Assembly (NCBI GenBank): GCA_030407005.1
Contig: JAUDYN010000004.1
Location: forward strand, 3,038,001 to 3,102,000
Source: Desarmillaria ectypa
Lineage: Eukaryota; Basidiomycota; Agaricomycetes; Agaricales; Physalacriaceae
Direction of reading: 5' to 3'
DNA length: 64,000 nt
In this document: positions 48,865 through 60,200 of the stretch, in pieces
Position numbering within the stretch: position 1 is the stretch's first letter
Layout of the letters: each line of letters starts with the position of its first letter
Program-made: the position numbers and the translations under genes
The notes under the pieces: generated by a model
What the model was told of the DNA's origin: nothing
What the model saw: only the letters and a program-made list of their open reading frames with translations
Databases searched by the model: none

Positions 48865-49611
48865 TGTAAGAGCGAATTATCTTAGCCTCTAGCGCACTTT
48901 AGTCCATATGAGCAAGCTTATGGTTGTCGCTTACAGTAGGTGGCCAGCATTTAAAGAAGGGTTGGAAATAAAGTTCGCGCTCTCCGACAGTAGTATTGAG
49001 TCGAAGAATTTGCAGAACCTAGCCAAGAGTATTGAGTTGCCTTGGATTCTACACTTAGTGCCACAAGCGGGAGAATACAACGAGTGACGGTGGAAATTCC
49101 CGGTAAATTCAGCAAACCGGGACGATGACCGGATCACGTGCATCGCGTGCATCACTCTAGTCAAATACTCAACCCCGTTCATTTCAGCGAACTCCGTAGG
49201 CGCTAATTTGCCAGATTTTCTACCAACTCGGGTGCACGCAGCTTCCAGGTAAGTATTCTTCAATTGAAATCGTGTTCTGCACGTTTCACTAATCACCGGA
49301 TAGATTATCATGGCTGTAGCTTCTTCGTAAAGCTACTGAGGGATGTTTTATTGGTGGCAGGAACTTGCAGCGGGGATGTACTCCTCCTACCCATCCTCCT
49401 ATTTTATCAAACACAGCTCTCAAGTATACCAGTCCCAGAATATCTTTTAGATCTCACAACAATTCTGAATGTCTTCGTCTTCACGGCTGCAAGTGTGCAT
49501 CGTGTTCATGCACAGCTGCAGGAGATCAGTCCGGGCTTCTTTAAGCGCCCAACAGCATCCATAAAAACCTGACTATGTCAAAATTGACCTCCGTCTCGTC
49601 TCACTCCGACC
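48865..49611. other. Intergenic region after the binding protein
   Basis: About 750 bp. The 102-codon frame at 49264-49572 has hydrophobic patches but no family match; I do not call it. A tcacgtgca site lies near 49134. Confidence 0.4.
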
Positions 49612-50869
49612 ATGAAGATGGCGTTATGCTCACCTCCTCTCCTTCTGGAGATCATCCATCTCATCCTCGGATAATTGGGAATGCAGAATGACTTGACGAC
49701 GCTTTCGTCGTGTAGCCTCGTTTGTCGACCCTGGGTCGAAGTATCAAGATCACAGCTCTTCTACTCTATGGTATTTGGCATAGGTCCACCGGCCGCCCGA
49801 GGTGGCATTGTCTCGTCCTCTAGACGCGTTGAACTCCTCCGCAGCAACCCCCATCTTTCCCGGCACCTACGGCACCTGCCCATCGTCACATCAAATTCCT
49901 CTCCGCCTTCATCGCAAACTGGCCTAATATGTGATCTCCTTCCTCTCCTCCCCCGACTGAATCACCTTTCCTTTGACCTCAATTTCGACTTGTGGGTATA
50001 CCCTCCTGCTTCGAGAGCGATCGTTGCGATGTTGAGGCATGACGCGATAGATGTGTTGGATCTCACCAACGTGTGCTTCATTCAGTACGACGACCTCTTC
50101 TCACTCCTTAATGCCACAAAGATCAAGTCCTTGAAACTTGACTCTATTTCTTTCGCCGTCGATCATATTTTCCGCAATGGCAAAAGCGTACCTTCTGTGA
50201 CGCAATATTGTGGAAATCTCACAAAAACCGTTACTCTCCGCAATCTCAGCATATCTGTCGATGAGATAACATCAATATCGCTATTTAATGCCTTTCTACG
50301 AGAGCATTCACCACTGGACGTGTCTCGTCTCCGCTCGCTTTCAGTGGTTTCCTCGTACAGGTTTCAAGGAAAAGGCGGTGCTCATCGTTGAGCGGATAGT
50401 GCGCTCCCTGAGCTGCTAGGTATCAACCGCCCTACCCTCCGAGAAGTAGAAATTGAAGGGGCGCTTGATGGTGAATTCTCAATTATCAGAATCGTTGGAA
50501 TATTGCTCACAGATGCGGACAGATATGCTCTTTAAATCTATTGGTATCTACTCCATCCAAATCCTACGCCTCCATAGCGGGAAAGATCTATCCGGATGGC
50601 TCTCATGGCTTGTGGACTCGTTCTCTGACCCTGTCGTGTCGAGATCACCATCTTTGTCAACGTTAATGATTCGTGTATCAGACACGTACCCAAGAAGCGC
50701 GCAAGACATTCCGAAGCATTGTTCCCCCATGTTCCATGCCCTCGATCATTTATTATGTAAACGTTTCTCCTCGGTCGTGTCGGTATCAGTAAGACTCCGA
50801 TGGTCAATGGTGGCGGATCTCCAGGAACTTTTTCCTGGATTATATCGAATGGGTAAGCTGAAGGTCTGA
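49612..50869 (+). pseudogene. Interrupted F-box gene
   Basis: The start MKMALCSPPLLLEIIHLILG is the first half of an F-box, but an in-frame TAA at 49672-49674 stops it after 20 codons. The same frame continues with QNDLTTLSSCSLVCRPWVEV, the second half of a typical mushroom F-box, then a leucine-rich body (SFDLNFDLWVYP, VLDLTNVCF, IKSLKLDSISF, TLRNLSISV). A TGA at about 50389-50391 ends that part, yet homologous-looking sequence goes on (NRPTLREVEIEGALDG), and another frame shift leads to IQILRLHSGKDLSGWLSWLV and FPGLYRMGKLKV, ending at 50869. No intron with good sites removes the first stop. It is probably a pseudogene; a mis-read exon structure is possible. Confidence 0.6.
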
Positions 50870-51098
50870 CACCACACCGCAGACTTGTTTATCCGTACAC
50901 GTCTTCTATTCCCCCAATATTAATGGCCTCCTACACTCGCCTGGCTATGAATTTTCTCGACGTACGACGCAATGGTGGGTCTTCTATAGGTTATTTCCCA
51001 AAGCTGTAATCGGGTGGATTTAATATCGACGCATTGTTATAGAAGGCAAATATCTCGGGTGGAACATCTGTGAGATGGCTCTAGACATGCAACGCCGT

Positions 51099-52060
51099 TC
51101 ACGTAGCCCGTCCTTCGTCGTATTCTGGCGGTAGCTCATCCTCCGAATCATTCCATGCGCCGGCCTGCAGCCGTTCGTTGAGCAACCTCAGCGGCTCCTC
51201 TGTAGACATATCCTCTCTTCTCTGAGCTGGTATAGGACCCCCCAGATCCACAGCAGGGCGAACTCGTGAGGTCGTCGACTCAGTCCGTACATCTATCTTT
51301 CCCCCTACCGCGTCGTTATCTACCACCCAGGACGACGAAGAGGACCCTCCTCTACTCGCATCCACGGCGTATCTAGCATATTTCGCCAGGTTCATAGGAT
51401 GTCCTCTTGATGGCATCGAAGTGGTTGTAGTTGGTGTAACCATAAATGGTGTGAACATTTGTGGGGAACGCTCGGCCACAACAAGAGGGGTGTCGTTCCT
51501 CCGACGGCACCATCTACGCAAGAGAAGGATGCCCACGATTATAGCTGCAAGGACCGCTAGTCCACCTATGACACCGCTATTACTACGGCCAAGCTCTTCT
51601 CCGTTAATGACGGCGAGGTGCTCAGGCTCGGGCTAGGAACAGCACTCGAAGTGGGATCACCACGGTTGTCTATAAGCTGTATTGCACTGATCAGCGCGCT
51701 CACGGCTACGATCTAGTTGTCACTGGAGAATGAATTGCTCGGTAGCCCTGACCAAGGTATCCCGTAAATGTTGCTCTCGCCTGAGGTCCAGACCTGCTTG
51801 ATGTCGGCATTATACTGTGTACAACAACAATAAGTTATGTAAACCAGGAGAGGTGAATTTACGAGAGCTCATTTGAACACCAATGTATTCCTTGATATAT
51901 TCTCGAAGATCAGACGATGTCGTGTTGCGTTCGTATAATGCCGCCAAGGCACGCACGACGAAGTGTCCTCCAGTATCGGTAGCTTTACCATCACGATGAG
52001 TTCGCGAGATAAATTTACAGGCAAGAAACATACTGATGATAATTCCATCCGCGAGCGAAA
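51099..52060 (-). pseudogene. Truncated GH76-like protein with membrane anchor
   Basis: Family GH76 contains alpha-1,6-mannanases; many Agaricomycete members have a C-terminal membrane anchor. Here only the C-terminal half is visible on the minus strand: DGKATDTGGHFVVRALAALY, EYIGVQ, YNADIKQVWTSGESNIYGIP, WSGLPSNSFSSDN, then IVAVSALISAIQLI. Between SSDN and IVAV lies a TAG where the family has Gln (DNQ), one base from CAG. A transmembrane helix follows (SNSGVIGGLAVLAAIIVGIL), then LLRRWCRRR and a cytosolic tail ending PPEYDEGRAT. The N-terminal catalytic half, with its paired aspartates, is not found up to the next gene. Truncation plus a nonsense codon point to a pseudogene. Confidence 0.65.
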
Positions 52061-52582
52061 GCCGGCAAGAGCACGGGATTCGAATTGTGTTACTGAATCA
52101 CTTGGAGGTTGCTTGGAGATCAGCCAGGAGCTATACAGAATATGAACAAGGAGACAATGATATCAGACACAGATCATGCAAGAAATCTGTCGAGTATCCT
52201 GGCGCGTGAACGGATTTTGGAAGGTCATGCCGAGCACTATCAACACTGAGATATCACGGTTGGCATTAGTAGGATGGGTCGCTATTAGTAGCTAGGAAAA
52301 TGTGACAGTAGCTTGAGATTCGAGATGACATCAAGATGAATTGAATTCAACGGAGTTTAGAACAGTTCTTGAAACAACCAGTGAGAGTTTACGCGTAGAT
52401 CACTAATTGCATAGCAATGAAATGTTGCACGGCTAGACTAACGGGCAGTGACTCTTTGACTCGAAGTTGAACGGCTCAGTTCAGGGAAAAGCGCGGTCCG
52501 GGAGTTTACCAGTACATTACACACGAATATTGCCGTCACATCACGTTACTTCCACCTTGAAGGTAACCTATCTCCTCCTACC
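52061..52582. other. Spacer upstream of BCD1
   Basis: About 520 bp. No N-terminal GH76 sequence and no other gene seen. It includes the BCD1 promoter. Confidence 0.4.
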
Positions 52583-53555
52583 ATGGCTTCTGTCGCCAGT
52601 TCTTCCGCATCGAAAATCTGTCCTATGTGTAATGCAAAGCCGACGAAATACACTTGTCCTGGATGTGAAACACCCACTTGCTCTCTCCCATGCTCCAAGG
52701 CACACAAAGAACGTACTCGATGTACCGGCCAGCGGAATAAAGTCAAATACGTTCCCATGAATCGATATGGATGGGGAGAAATGATGCGTGACTACACATA
52801 TCTGGAGGATGTCGGCAGAAAAGTGAGTCTTTATCTTCTTGTCGTTTTTCGCTTCTGACAATGAGGTCAGACCAACGAATGGAGTAAGGATGGGTTTGGG
52901 TACGGCGGCTGGAAAGGCAAGGGGAAGTCTAGGGGAGGCAAGCGCGAAGCTCTGCAAATTCACCTCGAAACTCTGGGTATTACAATGGAGCTACTTCCAA
53001 TGGGTATGTCTAGAAGAAAGCTGAATCAATCTACTTTGGATTCAAGGTTGTTAGCGATTCCCTTTTATTGTCGCAAGGCTAACATTTGGGGCTTCTAGGG
53101 CCCAAACCGTATATCTCACCATTGAAGTCAAAAAATACACTTCCTCAATGACGCATTCTACGATCTTGACTCATCGACACGAACTCAATACTGTTCTCTC
53201 AGATATTATTGACGTTCATCCATCCTCATGGTGTGCACTTCGAGGTCAAAATGAATCTGTGGATAGATCCAAGACACTTGAAGAAGCGTTGAAGGGTGCC
53301 ACATTTGTCGAATATCCAACATTCGATGTCTGGGAGGAGAAACCCAAGAGGATGGCTGTTGGCGCGTTAAAAGGCATACTGGGTGGGTATGGGAGCGAGG
53401 ACGAGGGGGAGCCGACAAAAAATGTCGCTCGAGAAGGCGGAATGGCTGCGTTAGGAGATTATGATTCCAGTTCTAGTGAAGGGAGCGACGAAGATAGCGA
53501 GGCGGAGGTTGATTGGGGTGATTCGGAGATAGACGAGGAAACGGTCCCTTCTTGA
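52583..53555 (+). CDS. BCD1: Box C/D snoRNP assembly factor Bcd1 (zf-HIT)
   Basis: Bcd1 (ZNHIT6) is needed to make stable box C/D snoRNPs. The start MASVASSSASKICPMCNAKP begins a zf-HIT zinc finger at about residues 12-48: CPMC, CPGC, CSLPCSKAH and CTG supply the ligands. The family sequence continues: KYVPMNRYGWGEMMRDYTYL and LEDVGRK, then after an intron TNEWSKDGFGYGGWKGKGKS, HLETLGITMELLPMGMSRRK, and after a second intron AQTVYLTIEVKKY. The last part has LSDIIDVHP, TLEEALKGATFVEYPTFDVW and a very acidic tail (SEGSDEDSEAEVDWGDSEID). The stop is at 53553-53555. The family is clear and the gene looks intact. Confidence 0.92.
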
Positions 53556-53942
53556 AAGGCTGGACTCGGTGACGGTTAATGTTTCTCGCCTGCCAAGAGA
53601 TGCCGTCCTCCTATGGTGGGTTCACGATATGCATTGTAATCAAGGGCGCGTAAATTTTTGAGGAGTAACCTCCTTCCTCCCCTTAGTCCCCTGCCGACAT
53701 TTACCCGACGGTATCCAGGTCAATATGGGTGATTTCAGATCGTCCTATTCTTCTATCGGTGTTATAATTCTTAAAGGGTGTTTTTCTTGTCTTTTTCGTG
53801 CATCGTAAGTACCAATCAGCGTCCTTCAGCGTCCCGGTTAAAATTTCCGCCATATCGTCGATCAGCCTCTGTCCTCCCCTATTTTCCTCCTGTTTTTGAA
53901 ATATTCTATTAGTTCCGCTGATATTTTATCTTCCTCCCCGTC
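53556..53942. other. BCD1 3' region and kinase promoter
   Basis: 387 bp with pyrimidine-rich sequence just before the next start; no gene seen. Confidence 0.45.
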
Positions 53943-55264
53943 ATGGGCGAATACTCACTGCCGCCCTACGGCGCTGCTGCAGACATTGACCCTACAGGCC
54001 ACGACGAATCCGATGATGAGGATGAAAGAGAAGAAAGGCTTTATAACGGAGAGCGGAGCAAGGCAGAGATGCGATGGGTCGGCATCGAACCGTTTCTCAA
54101 ATCGAGAGGGTATCTGTTGCCTGCGCGATTCCGGCATGATTGGCAACCTTCGTGGCAAGGACCTAATGGTATTCCTTACGAATACGCGGTCGACAGCTTC
54201 CCACTTGTCGTGCGTGTTCTATTCGTGTCCTTTGAAGCCGTTATATTTTACCATATCATCACAAGCACCCCAATGTTATTGAGGGAAAGAGAGCGTCGGA
54301 TGACAAAGGGGTTGTCATCAAATCAACTTCAATACACACAGAAGAGGCCAAGAAGGCGGCACTTTTAGCAGCCAAAGTTGATTCTTGTAATCACTGTATT
54401 CCAATATGGGATCTGTTCGATTTTCCGGGAGAAAGCGACTGCGTTATCATCGTTATGCCTCTTCTCCACAATATGTGGAAACCGGCATTTCACTGCCGTG
54501 CAGAGGTGTTCGAGGCTTTACGGCAGTTTCTCGAGGTTCGTTCACATTTTCCATCAATATGTTTTGGGAGAAACGACTAATGGACTACGTCTAAGGGTCT
54601 TGCATTCATGCATAGAGAGAAGTATGCGCACAGGTTCGTGAATTCAGTTCTATTCAAAGTCCACGTCCCCATGGTCTACGTCAGGGATGCAGCTATGATC
54701 AATATGACCATGGATGTATCTGACTTGATGCCTGGTGGTTTCTCTCTTGCGAGCCAACATTTCCCGTTCCTTCTCAATTTATATTCTGGCGACCCCCGCA
54801 ATCGTTGCGAAGTTGGTTCGCTGCGGTACTATTTCATAGATTTCGAAACCACGACATATTGTCCAGAGGGCATAGAAAAGGCTCGTGTAACTGGAACCTA
54901 TGGATCTGATCATTCAATGCCCGAGATATCGGAAATCGTCCCATATAATCCATTCAAGCTCGATATCTATACACTCGGTAATGCGTTCTTGAAGGAGATG
55001 AAGGCAAGTTTGGATATTTCAAGATGCCTATTTTTATGTCTCACGCGATACATACAGCACTATCTCGGCATGGAGGACTTGGAACCGTTTTTGCTGAAGA
55101 TGACGGCGCCCGATCCAGATGAACGTCCGACCGCTGCGGCCGCGCTTGAGGAGCTGGATGCATTCATAGCCGAGCTGAGCCCTGCCTCGTTGCGACGCCG
55201 AACGTACAAGCCATCGTTTGGACTTTCATGGCATTTCTACCGGTTCTGGTCATGGATCTGGTAG
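53943..55264 (+). CDS. Atypical protein kinase, DFG changed to DFE
   Basis: A kinase-like protein of a type common in Agaricomycetes. The start MGEYSLPPYGAAADIDPTGH gives an acidic N-terminus, then PFLKSRGYLLPARFRHDWQP. A beta-3 lysine is visible in GVVIKST, a hinge in CVIIVMPLLH, and the catalytic loop reads HRDAAMIN across an intron (GTTCGT...GTCAG), keeping His, Asp and Asn. The metal-binding DFG is DFE (YYFIDFETTTYCPEG). Further on are VPYNPFKLDIYTLGNAFLKE and DPDERPTAAAALEELDAF, the usual C-lobe. The tail SFGLSWHFYRFWSWIW is hydrophobic and could touch a membrane. With DFE it may be weakly active or a pseudokinase. Substrates are unknown. Confidence 0.8.
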
Positions 55265-55631
55265 GACCAAGGATTATGCTGGTATTGGTATAGAGTAGAC
55301 AACCTCCTCGTTTACATAGATTATGCTTATTTACTTAGGACCTCGCTCATCGGATATGTATACATAACTAAATTCCATTTTTAGGCGACTCGTGAAGAAA
55401 ACAAGAGTATAACTATCAATATCTGCCCCGTATCTGTCTCTGAAGTTATGATCTCAAAACAGGAGAGTCAATAAAGGGCATGCTTGTTGTTGGTGCTTCT
55501 CCCTGTTCTTCCATGACTTGGAGAAGGGGTCGCAAGCAGTAGAGTGAAATCCCAAGGGAGCTCCATTGCCTGGACGAGGCACCGCAGCTCTGACGGTGGT
55601 ATAGGCTCACAATGAACACCTATCGAGACCG
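55265..55631. other. Convergent 3' spacer, kinase and TRAPPC2L
   Basis: 367 bp between stop codons with no supported gene; the minus frame at 55468-55692 runs across the TRAPPC2L end in a wrong frame. Confidence 0.5.
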
Positions 55632-56174
55632 TTATAATCCAGCTCCTACGACAGCACAAATCTCGTCCAACTGCTGAGTAAATTTTTTCCATTTGGGTGA
55701 GTTGAGCGGAACCGGGTTTGCTGGATCAAGGTTAAGGAATGGGTTCGATACTGCATGGTAGTAAGCCATATGCAATGCTTTGAAGATCTACCAAAAATTG
55801 TCATAGAAAATACAAAATGACAGCATGTATGCGCACCGTGTGGACTTTGATGTCGGGAACAACTGTGTCTGCGAGAGCGAGAGCAAGGACGATCTTGAGG
55901 TTGAGCGGTGTCGTATAGGCATAAACAGCGACGTCGTCGATTGAATACAGAAGGCCAAGGTAGGGATGCTTCGCGTCGTTCACTGCGAGCGATTGGCGGT
56001 TAAAACGGCTGCAACGACACCCAACTGCATACCTCGCTCTTCTATGACATCCAAGGCAGTGTGGGCGATATAATGGTACTTGAGAGCATTCCCACTGTCG
56101 ATAAAGGACCTGACGAGGACTGGGTGATTATTAGCAGAGATATATGCGACTGCGTTGATGCGAATGGGAGCCAT
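55632..56174 (-). CDS. TRAPPC2L: TRAPP complex subunit 2-like (Tca17/TRAPPC2L)
   Basis: TRAPPC2L/Tca17 is a small longin-fold subunit of TRAPP complexes, which activate Rab1/Ypt1-type GTPases and tether vesicles. The start MAPIRINAVAYISANNHPVL at 56174 is followed by SGNALKYHYIAHTALDVIEE, then an intron (GTATGC...TCGCAG) and VNDAKHPYLGLLYSIDDVAV, YAYTTPLNLKIVLALALADT. After a second intron come IFKALHMAYYHAVSNPFLNL and KFTQQLDEICAVVGAGL with the stop at 55632. The length of about 140 residues and the sequence blocks fit the family throughout. It is divergent from MED18 with only 55 bp between start codons. Confidence 0.93.
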
Positions 56175-56229
56175 CTTCAAGGCCGTCTGCGTCACAGTTT
56201 GTGACAGACCCTTGTCTCCAAGGTCTCCA
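56175..56229. promoter_or_regulatory. Very short TRAPPC2L/MED18 promoter
   Basis: Only 55 bp separate the two divergent start codons. Either the transcripts begin inside each other's leader or the untranslated leaders are a few tens of bases long. No TATA box is visible. Confidence 0.5.
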
Positions 56230-56857
56230 ATGTCCTACGAAGTCGCTCTCTTTGGTGAATTCTTTGCGCGGGATCTTACCGCCATTCTCGCGCGCATTAC
56301 ACTACATTCCGAGTCTTCGGCCGCGATGCATGTTCGTGAGGTCGTTTTTGAGCCCGTCAACCGCGACGCCGAGCCCGTTCTGCTACGTGCGCGTAAAGAT
56401 CTCACGGATCCGGATGGTGGCTGGGTTCTTTTCTCTTACCTGGCACCGGAGAGCGTTCGTGCGCATCCGGAGGCGACGGTACGCCCGTGGGCGACTGTTC
56501 ATGTTCGTGGAGACGCACTGTGTTTCGCATGTGCGCTGGGGTACGTGAGGCGGTCGCAGATATACAAGAGAGGATATGTTTTCAGGAGGGGGATGCTGGT
56601 CATTCAGATGTTCCAGCAGGAGAAAGTATTTATTCCTTGATTATATGCTACCATATACTAATGCTATATTGTAGATTGATCCAAAAACACAAGAACCTAT
56701 TCCTGCATCTGCTGATACCCTCTGGGAGGTGGAGGTCAAGACCGCGTTCCCCGTACGAAATACTCAGGACACGCCTCTAAGCCGTGCTATCGATGCCGTG
56801 CTCGACGTCCAGCTCCTCATGAAAGGCCTTCTTGATCTGCGTCGTCAAGATGTTTGA
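56230..56857 (+). CDS. MED18: Mediator head subunit Med18
   Basis: Med18 (Srb5) sits in the Mediator head module, pairs with Med20 and touches RNA polymerase II. The start MSYEVALFGEFFARDLTAIL at 56230 matches the family N-terminus. The beta-barrel core has HVREVVFEPVN, VRPWATVHVRGDALCFACAL, GYVRRSQIYKRGYVFRRGML and VIQMFQQEK. A GTATTT donor then joins to IDPKTQEPIPA-type sequence (acceptor TTGTAG), giving TLWEVEVKTAFPVRNTQDTP, LSRAIDAVLDVQLLMKGLLD and LRRQDV with the stop at 56855-56857. The product is about 190 residues, shorter than the roughly 300 of yeast but similar to other basidiomycetes. Assignment is firm. Confidence 0.9.
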
Positions 56858-57256
56858 TCAAACCAGTATGATTCTAATACTGCACCCTCAAGCGTGAGAA
56901 CGCTGCAAGATGCGAAGGCTGTCGTGCAAAGGCGTAGTGGTTTCCACTGCACTCGTAGTGAACGTTTTATCGCTCTTGCTTGGACCTGAAGGACCTTACT
57001 AGAGTGGAAGAACTGGGATAGAGGAAGGATAGTACTATTCCATAGATGCTGGAGAGTATGGCGTACAAGGAGGTACAAGGAGGATGAAATGCCGCATAAT
57101 GGGTACAGCGTGTATTCGTTTATGTATAATATATTCGCTGTGACGAGTATGGTTGCTTAATATTTTAATTTGGAAGTGAATTCCCACGATACCAATAGCA
57201 CTGTCTCTCCAGAACATTACCCGAATTTTGCCCGAATTTGCTTCCATCGCTCAACG
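56858..57256. other. Spacer between MED18 and the FYVE gene
   Basis: 399 bp, same orientation on both sides. A short direct repeat (ggtacaaggag twice near 57068-57086) is present; no gene. Confidence 0.45.
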
Positions 57257-60200
57257 ATGACGGCCGTTGCAGCGGGACGACCCCACCTGGGAACGATAGA
57301 AGAGTATGTCACTTTGCTCTTTTCTCCTTCATTCTTATCTCTCGTCGCAGGTCTGGGTTATCAGATCCACCTTCGTCTACTTCTTCAGGTCTCGGCATTC
57401 AATTAGGCGACGACCAAGAGTCAGACAACGATTCCGAAGATGAAGAATTTCTTTATCCTGGTGCGGATGCATCGAATGCAACGACTGCAGATAACGAACA
57501 CGTCCCTACGCCGCCTGCTCCGTCACCTGCTCAACTTGAAGCACTCTGTGTGGCTGCCTCATCGGGTGACTTGCCACTTCTTAAAAAGCTCTTTGTGACA
57601 GCACTAGAGTCAGGAAATATCCAGTCTTTCAGTTTAGCAAATGTTGCATCGTCACGTACCGGCTTTACAACGCTACATGCGGCTGCTAGCCGAGGATATC
57701 TGGATATTGTCACTTGGTGTACGTTTCGTTTCCAGTCGTCTCTTTGTTTGAATTTGATAGTTTGTGTTAGTGGTGGAAGATTGTGGTGCCATGCCAGACC
57801 TGGAAGATAAGGAAGGAGAGGTGCGCAACCCTTGCTTTTCACACTGGTGTCACACTCAGCCGTTTCAGACCGCCTTGCATAAAGCCTCTCTGAATGGCCA
57901 CTTGCCTATCGTCCGCTATCTCCTCCCGGACAAAGCAGATGTACACGCTAAAGATGACGACGGATGGACAGCACTTCACAATGCTTGTTCAAAGGGCTAT
58001 CTCGATATCGTGCGCTGTATCTGCGAGAATGGAGGCGCAGACTTAGATTTTGATGGCACCCGACGTGTAGACGCGCGAAGCAAGGGAGGTTGGACGCCCC
58101 TAAGTCAGCGATTTGTCCTTTCACAGTGTTGTCCGTTGATTTAAGCTATTCTCCTTAGTGAACGCCGCATCCAAGGGCCACCTTCCCGTTGTCCTCTATC
58201 TTCTCACTAAGCAGTCTGCCAATCCTTTGGTTCGAAATAACTGGGGTGAAACAGCCTATGACACAGCGGCAGCCGTCTTTGAAGTTTGGATTTGCGAGGT
58301 ACGTACTCTGAATTCAATGTCGTCAGGTTTGAAATTTCGCTTACACCCTACAGGTTTTACAAAGAGCTGAAGCGGAACGTTGGAAGAACACAACGGTATC
58401 TTACGACACTCTCGCAGTTCATACCACTGTTCCTCTCGTCCTGTATGAGAATCAAAGATTGGACATACGTCTCAAAACGCTCGCGGTCTCTGGGGGTAGA
58501 CCAAAATTCTCTGCCTCAGGCTTAGGAAAACAGGGTCGGAAACCGCCCTTCGAACTGAGGATGCCCAAGTCGGATGATAACGCAGGTGATGTTCCCGCGT
58601 GGCGCAGCGACGTGCAGCTGCCCCTCCGGAATAGCCCTTGGAAGCTTCCTCTTCCTCGGTCGGACAACCGGCACGCACTGGAAGGGGCGGAGAGGAGTCA
58701 TTTCTGGCTGTATGTCCGTGAAGTCTGATGAAGCTCACTGCCTGACGTCTTACTATTTGTAGGTCGGATTGGACGCTGGACATGACACATCCAGGAGTTG
58801 ACGCGGAAGATGGCTGGCAGTACGCGCACCACTTCAATGACCCCGAGGACCAATGGACGGCAGAGAGGCCGCCGCCGCTAGAAAGGCTCTTGACAGGGAG
58901 CGGCAGCGTCGTCTTGGGTGCGGCCGGGTCTTCGTCGAGACGGTCATCACATTCCTCTTCATCAGTTCCGCATGCGCCCCATGCTTGGGTCCGGCGAAGA
59001 AGATGGGTTCGTGTCATGCGTAGGAGATTGGATATCCCGCCTCTGCCATTCTTGCAGCCCGATGGTAAAATGTACCATCTGGATGGGGAGGGAGATCTCA
59101 TACCATACATTGATGATAGTCAAGATAACGTTGAAGGAGACTCGGAAGGCCAGGAGCTTGGGCAGATGCAGTCGTTTTTATCATCAACACAAGATTATGT
59201 TGGAAGAGCCCGGTATCTGGTGGGAAATCAACCATCTCGTGATATTGATCCCGCTTCGTTATCTGCCATCGACACTCGACGGGCGATTGCTAAGCTGGAA
59301 CGTGCAACTATGGAGCTGAGGCAAGGGATATTGGGTGCGTGTTTGCCTGCATGGTGAACATCGACATGGCATTCTGAGGTGAAATTGTTCCAGGTGACGA
59401 TGATGTTGACAGGAAGAGGCAAGCCGAAGTGCTGTTGAATGCATATAGCAGGGATCTTGAGCGAAGAAGGCTAGCAGCAGGTGCTTATGGCCTCCTTATC
59501 GCGGGTGACGGTATGCTTTCTTTCACATATAATTTAGCGGCACTCAAGTTCCTGCTTAGAAGATGATGAGCAACATGATGATTATGATGATGATTCAGAC
59601 GAAGAGTTCTATTACCCAGGAGCCTCACCCCTGGAAACCTTGCGTTCCCCATCCCGGATGTCCAACTCAACGGACTACTTCAGTCAAACGGGTTCACGTT
59701 CGACAAGTCGTGTGCCAACCGACCTGACTCCGCAGTTATCGCAGGCCCCTGATTTCCGGGTGCCTACTCATGAAGCGCCACAGAAGGTGGCACGATGGGC
59801 GTCTCCAAACCCTCATCAAATACATCGCTGGGAGAAAGATGAGGACGTATATCAATGTCGAGACTGTCAGCGAAGGTTTACATTCTTGAATCGACGCGTA
59901 TGTGTTATCTGTCTTTCCTTAATTCGTCATACTTAACCATTTTTAGCACGTATGTATTCATTCTCGTGCATTATTTCTGAGCTCTCACGCATATGTCAGC
60001 ATTGTCGTCGTTGTGGACGCATCTTCTGCGATAGATGTTCATCATATAGGGCATTGCTTGACCCGTCTGATATCGTGCAAGAGCCAGGTTTCCCCGAAGG
60101 TGTCGCGACATCCAGTTCTCAGAGGGTATGTCGTGGTTGTCATGACGAGGTGAATGGGAACGTACCGAGTAGACTCGCAGGCATGCGCGTCAACTCCATT

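Noticed and set aside
49264..49572. A 102-codon frame with hydrophobic stretches
   Set aside because: No family match, no splice partner, and it lies in an otherwise non-coding spacer.
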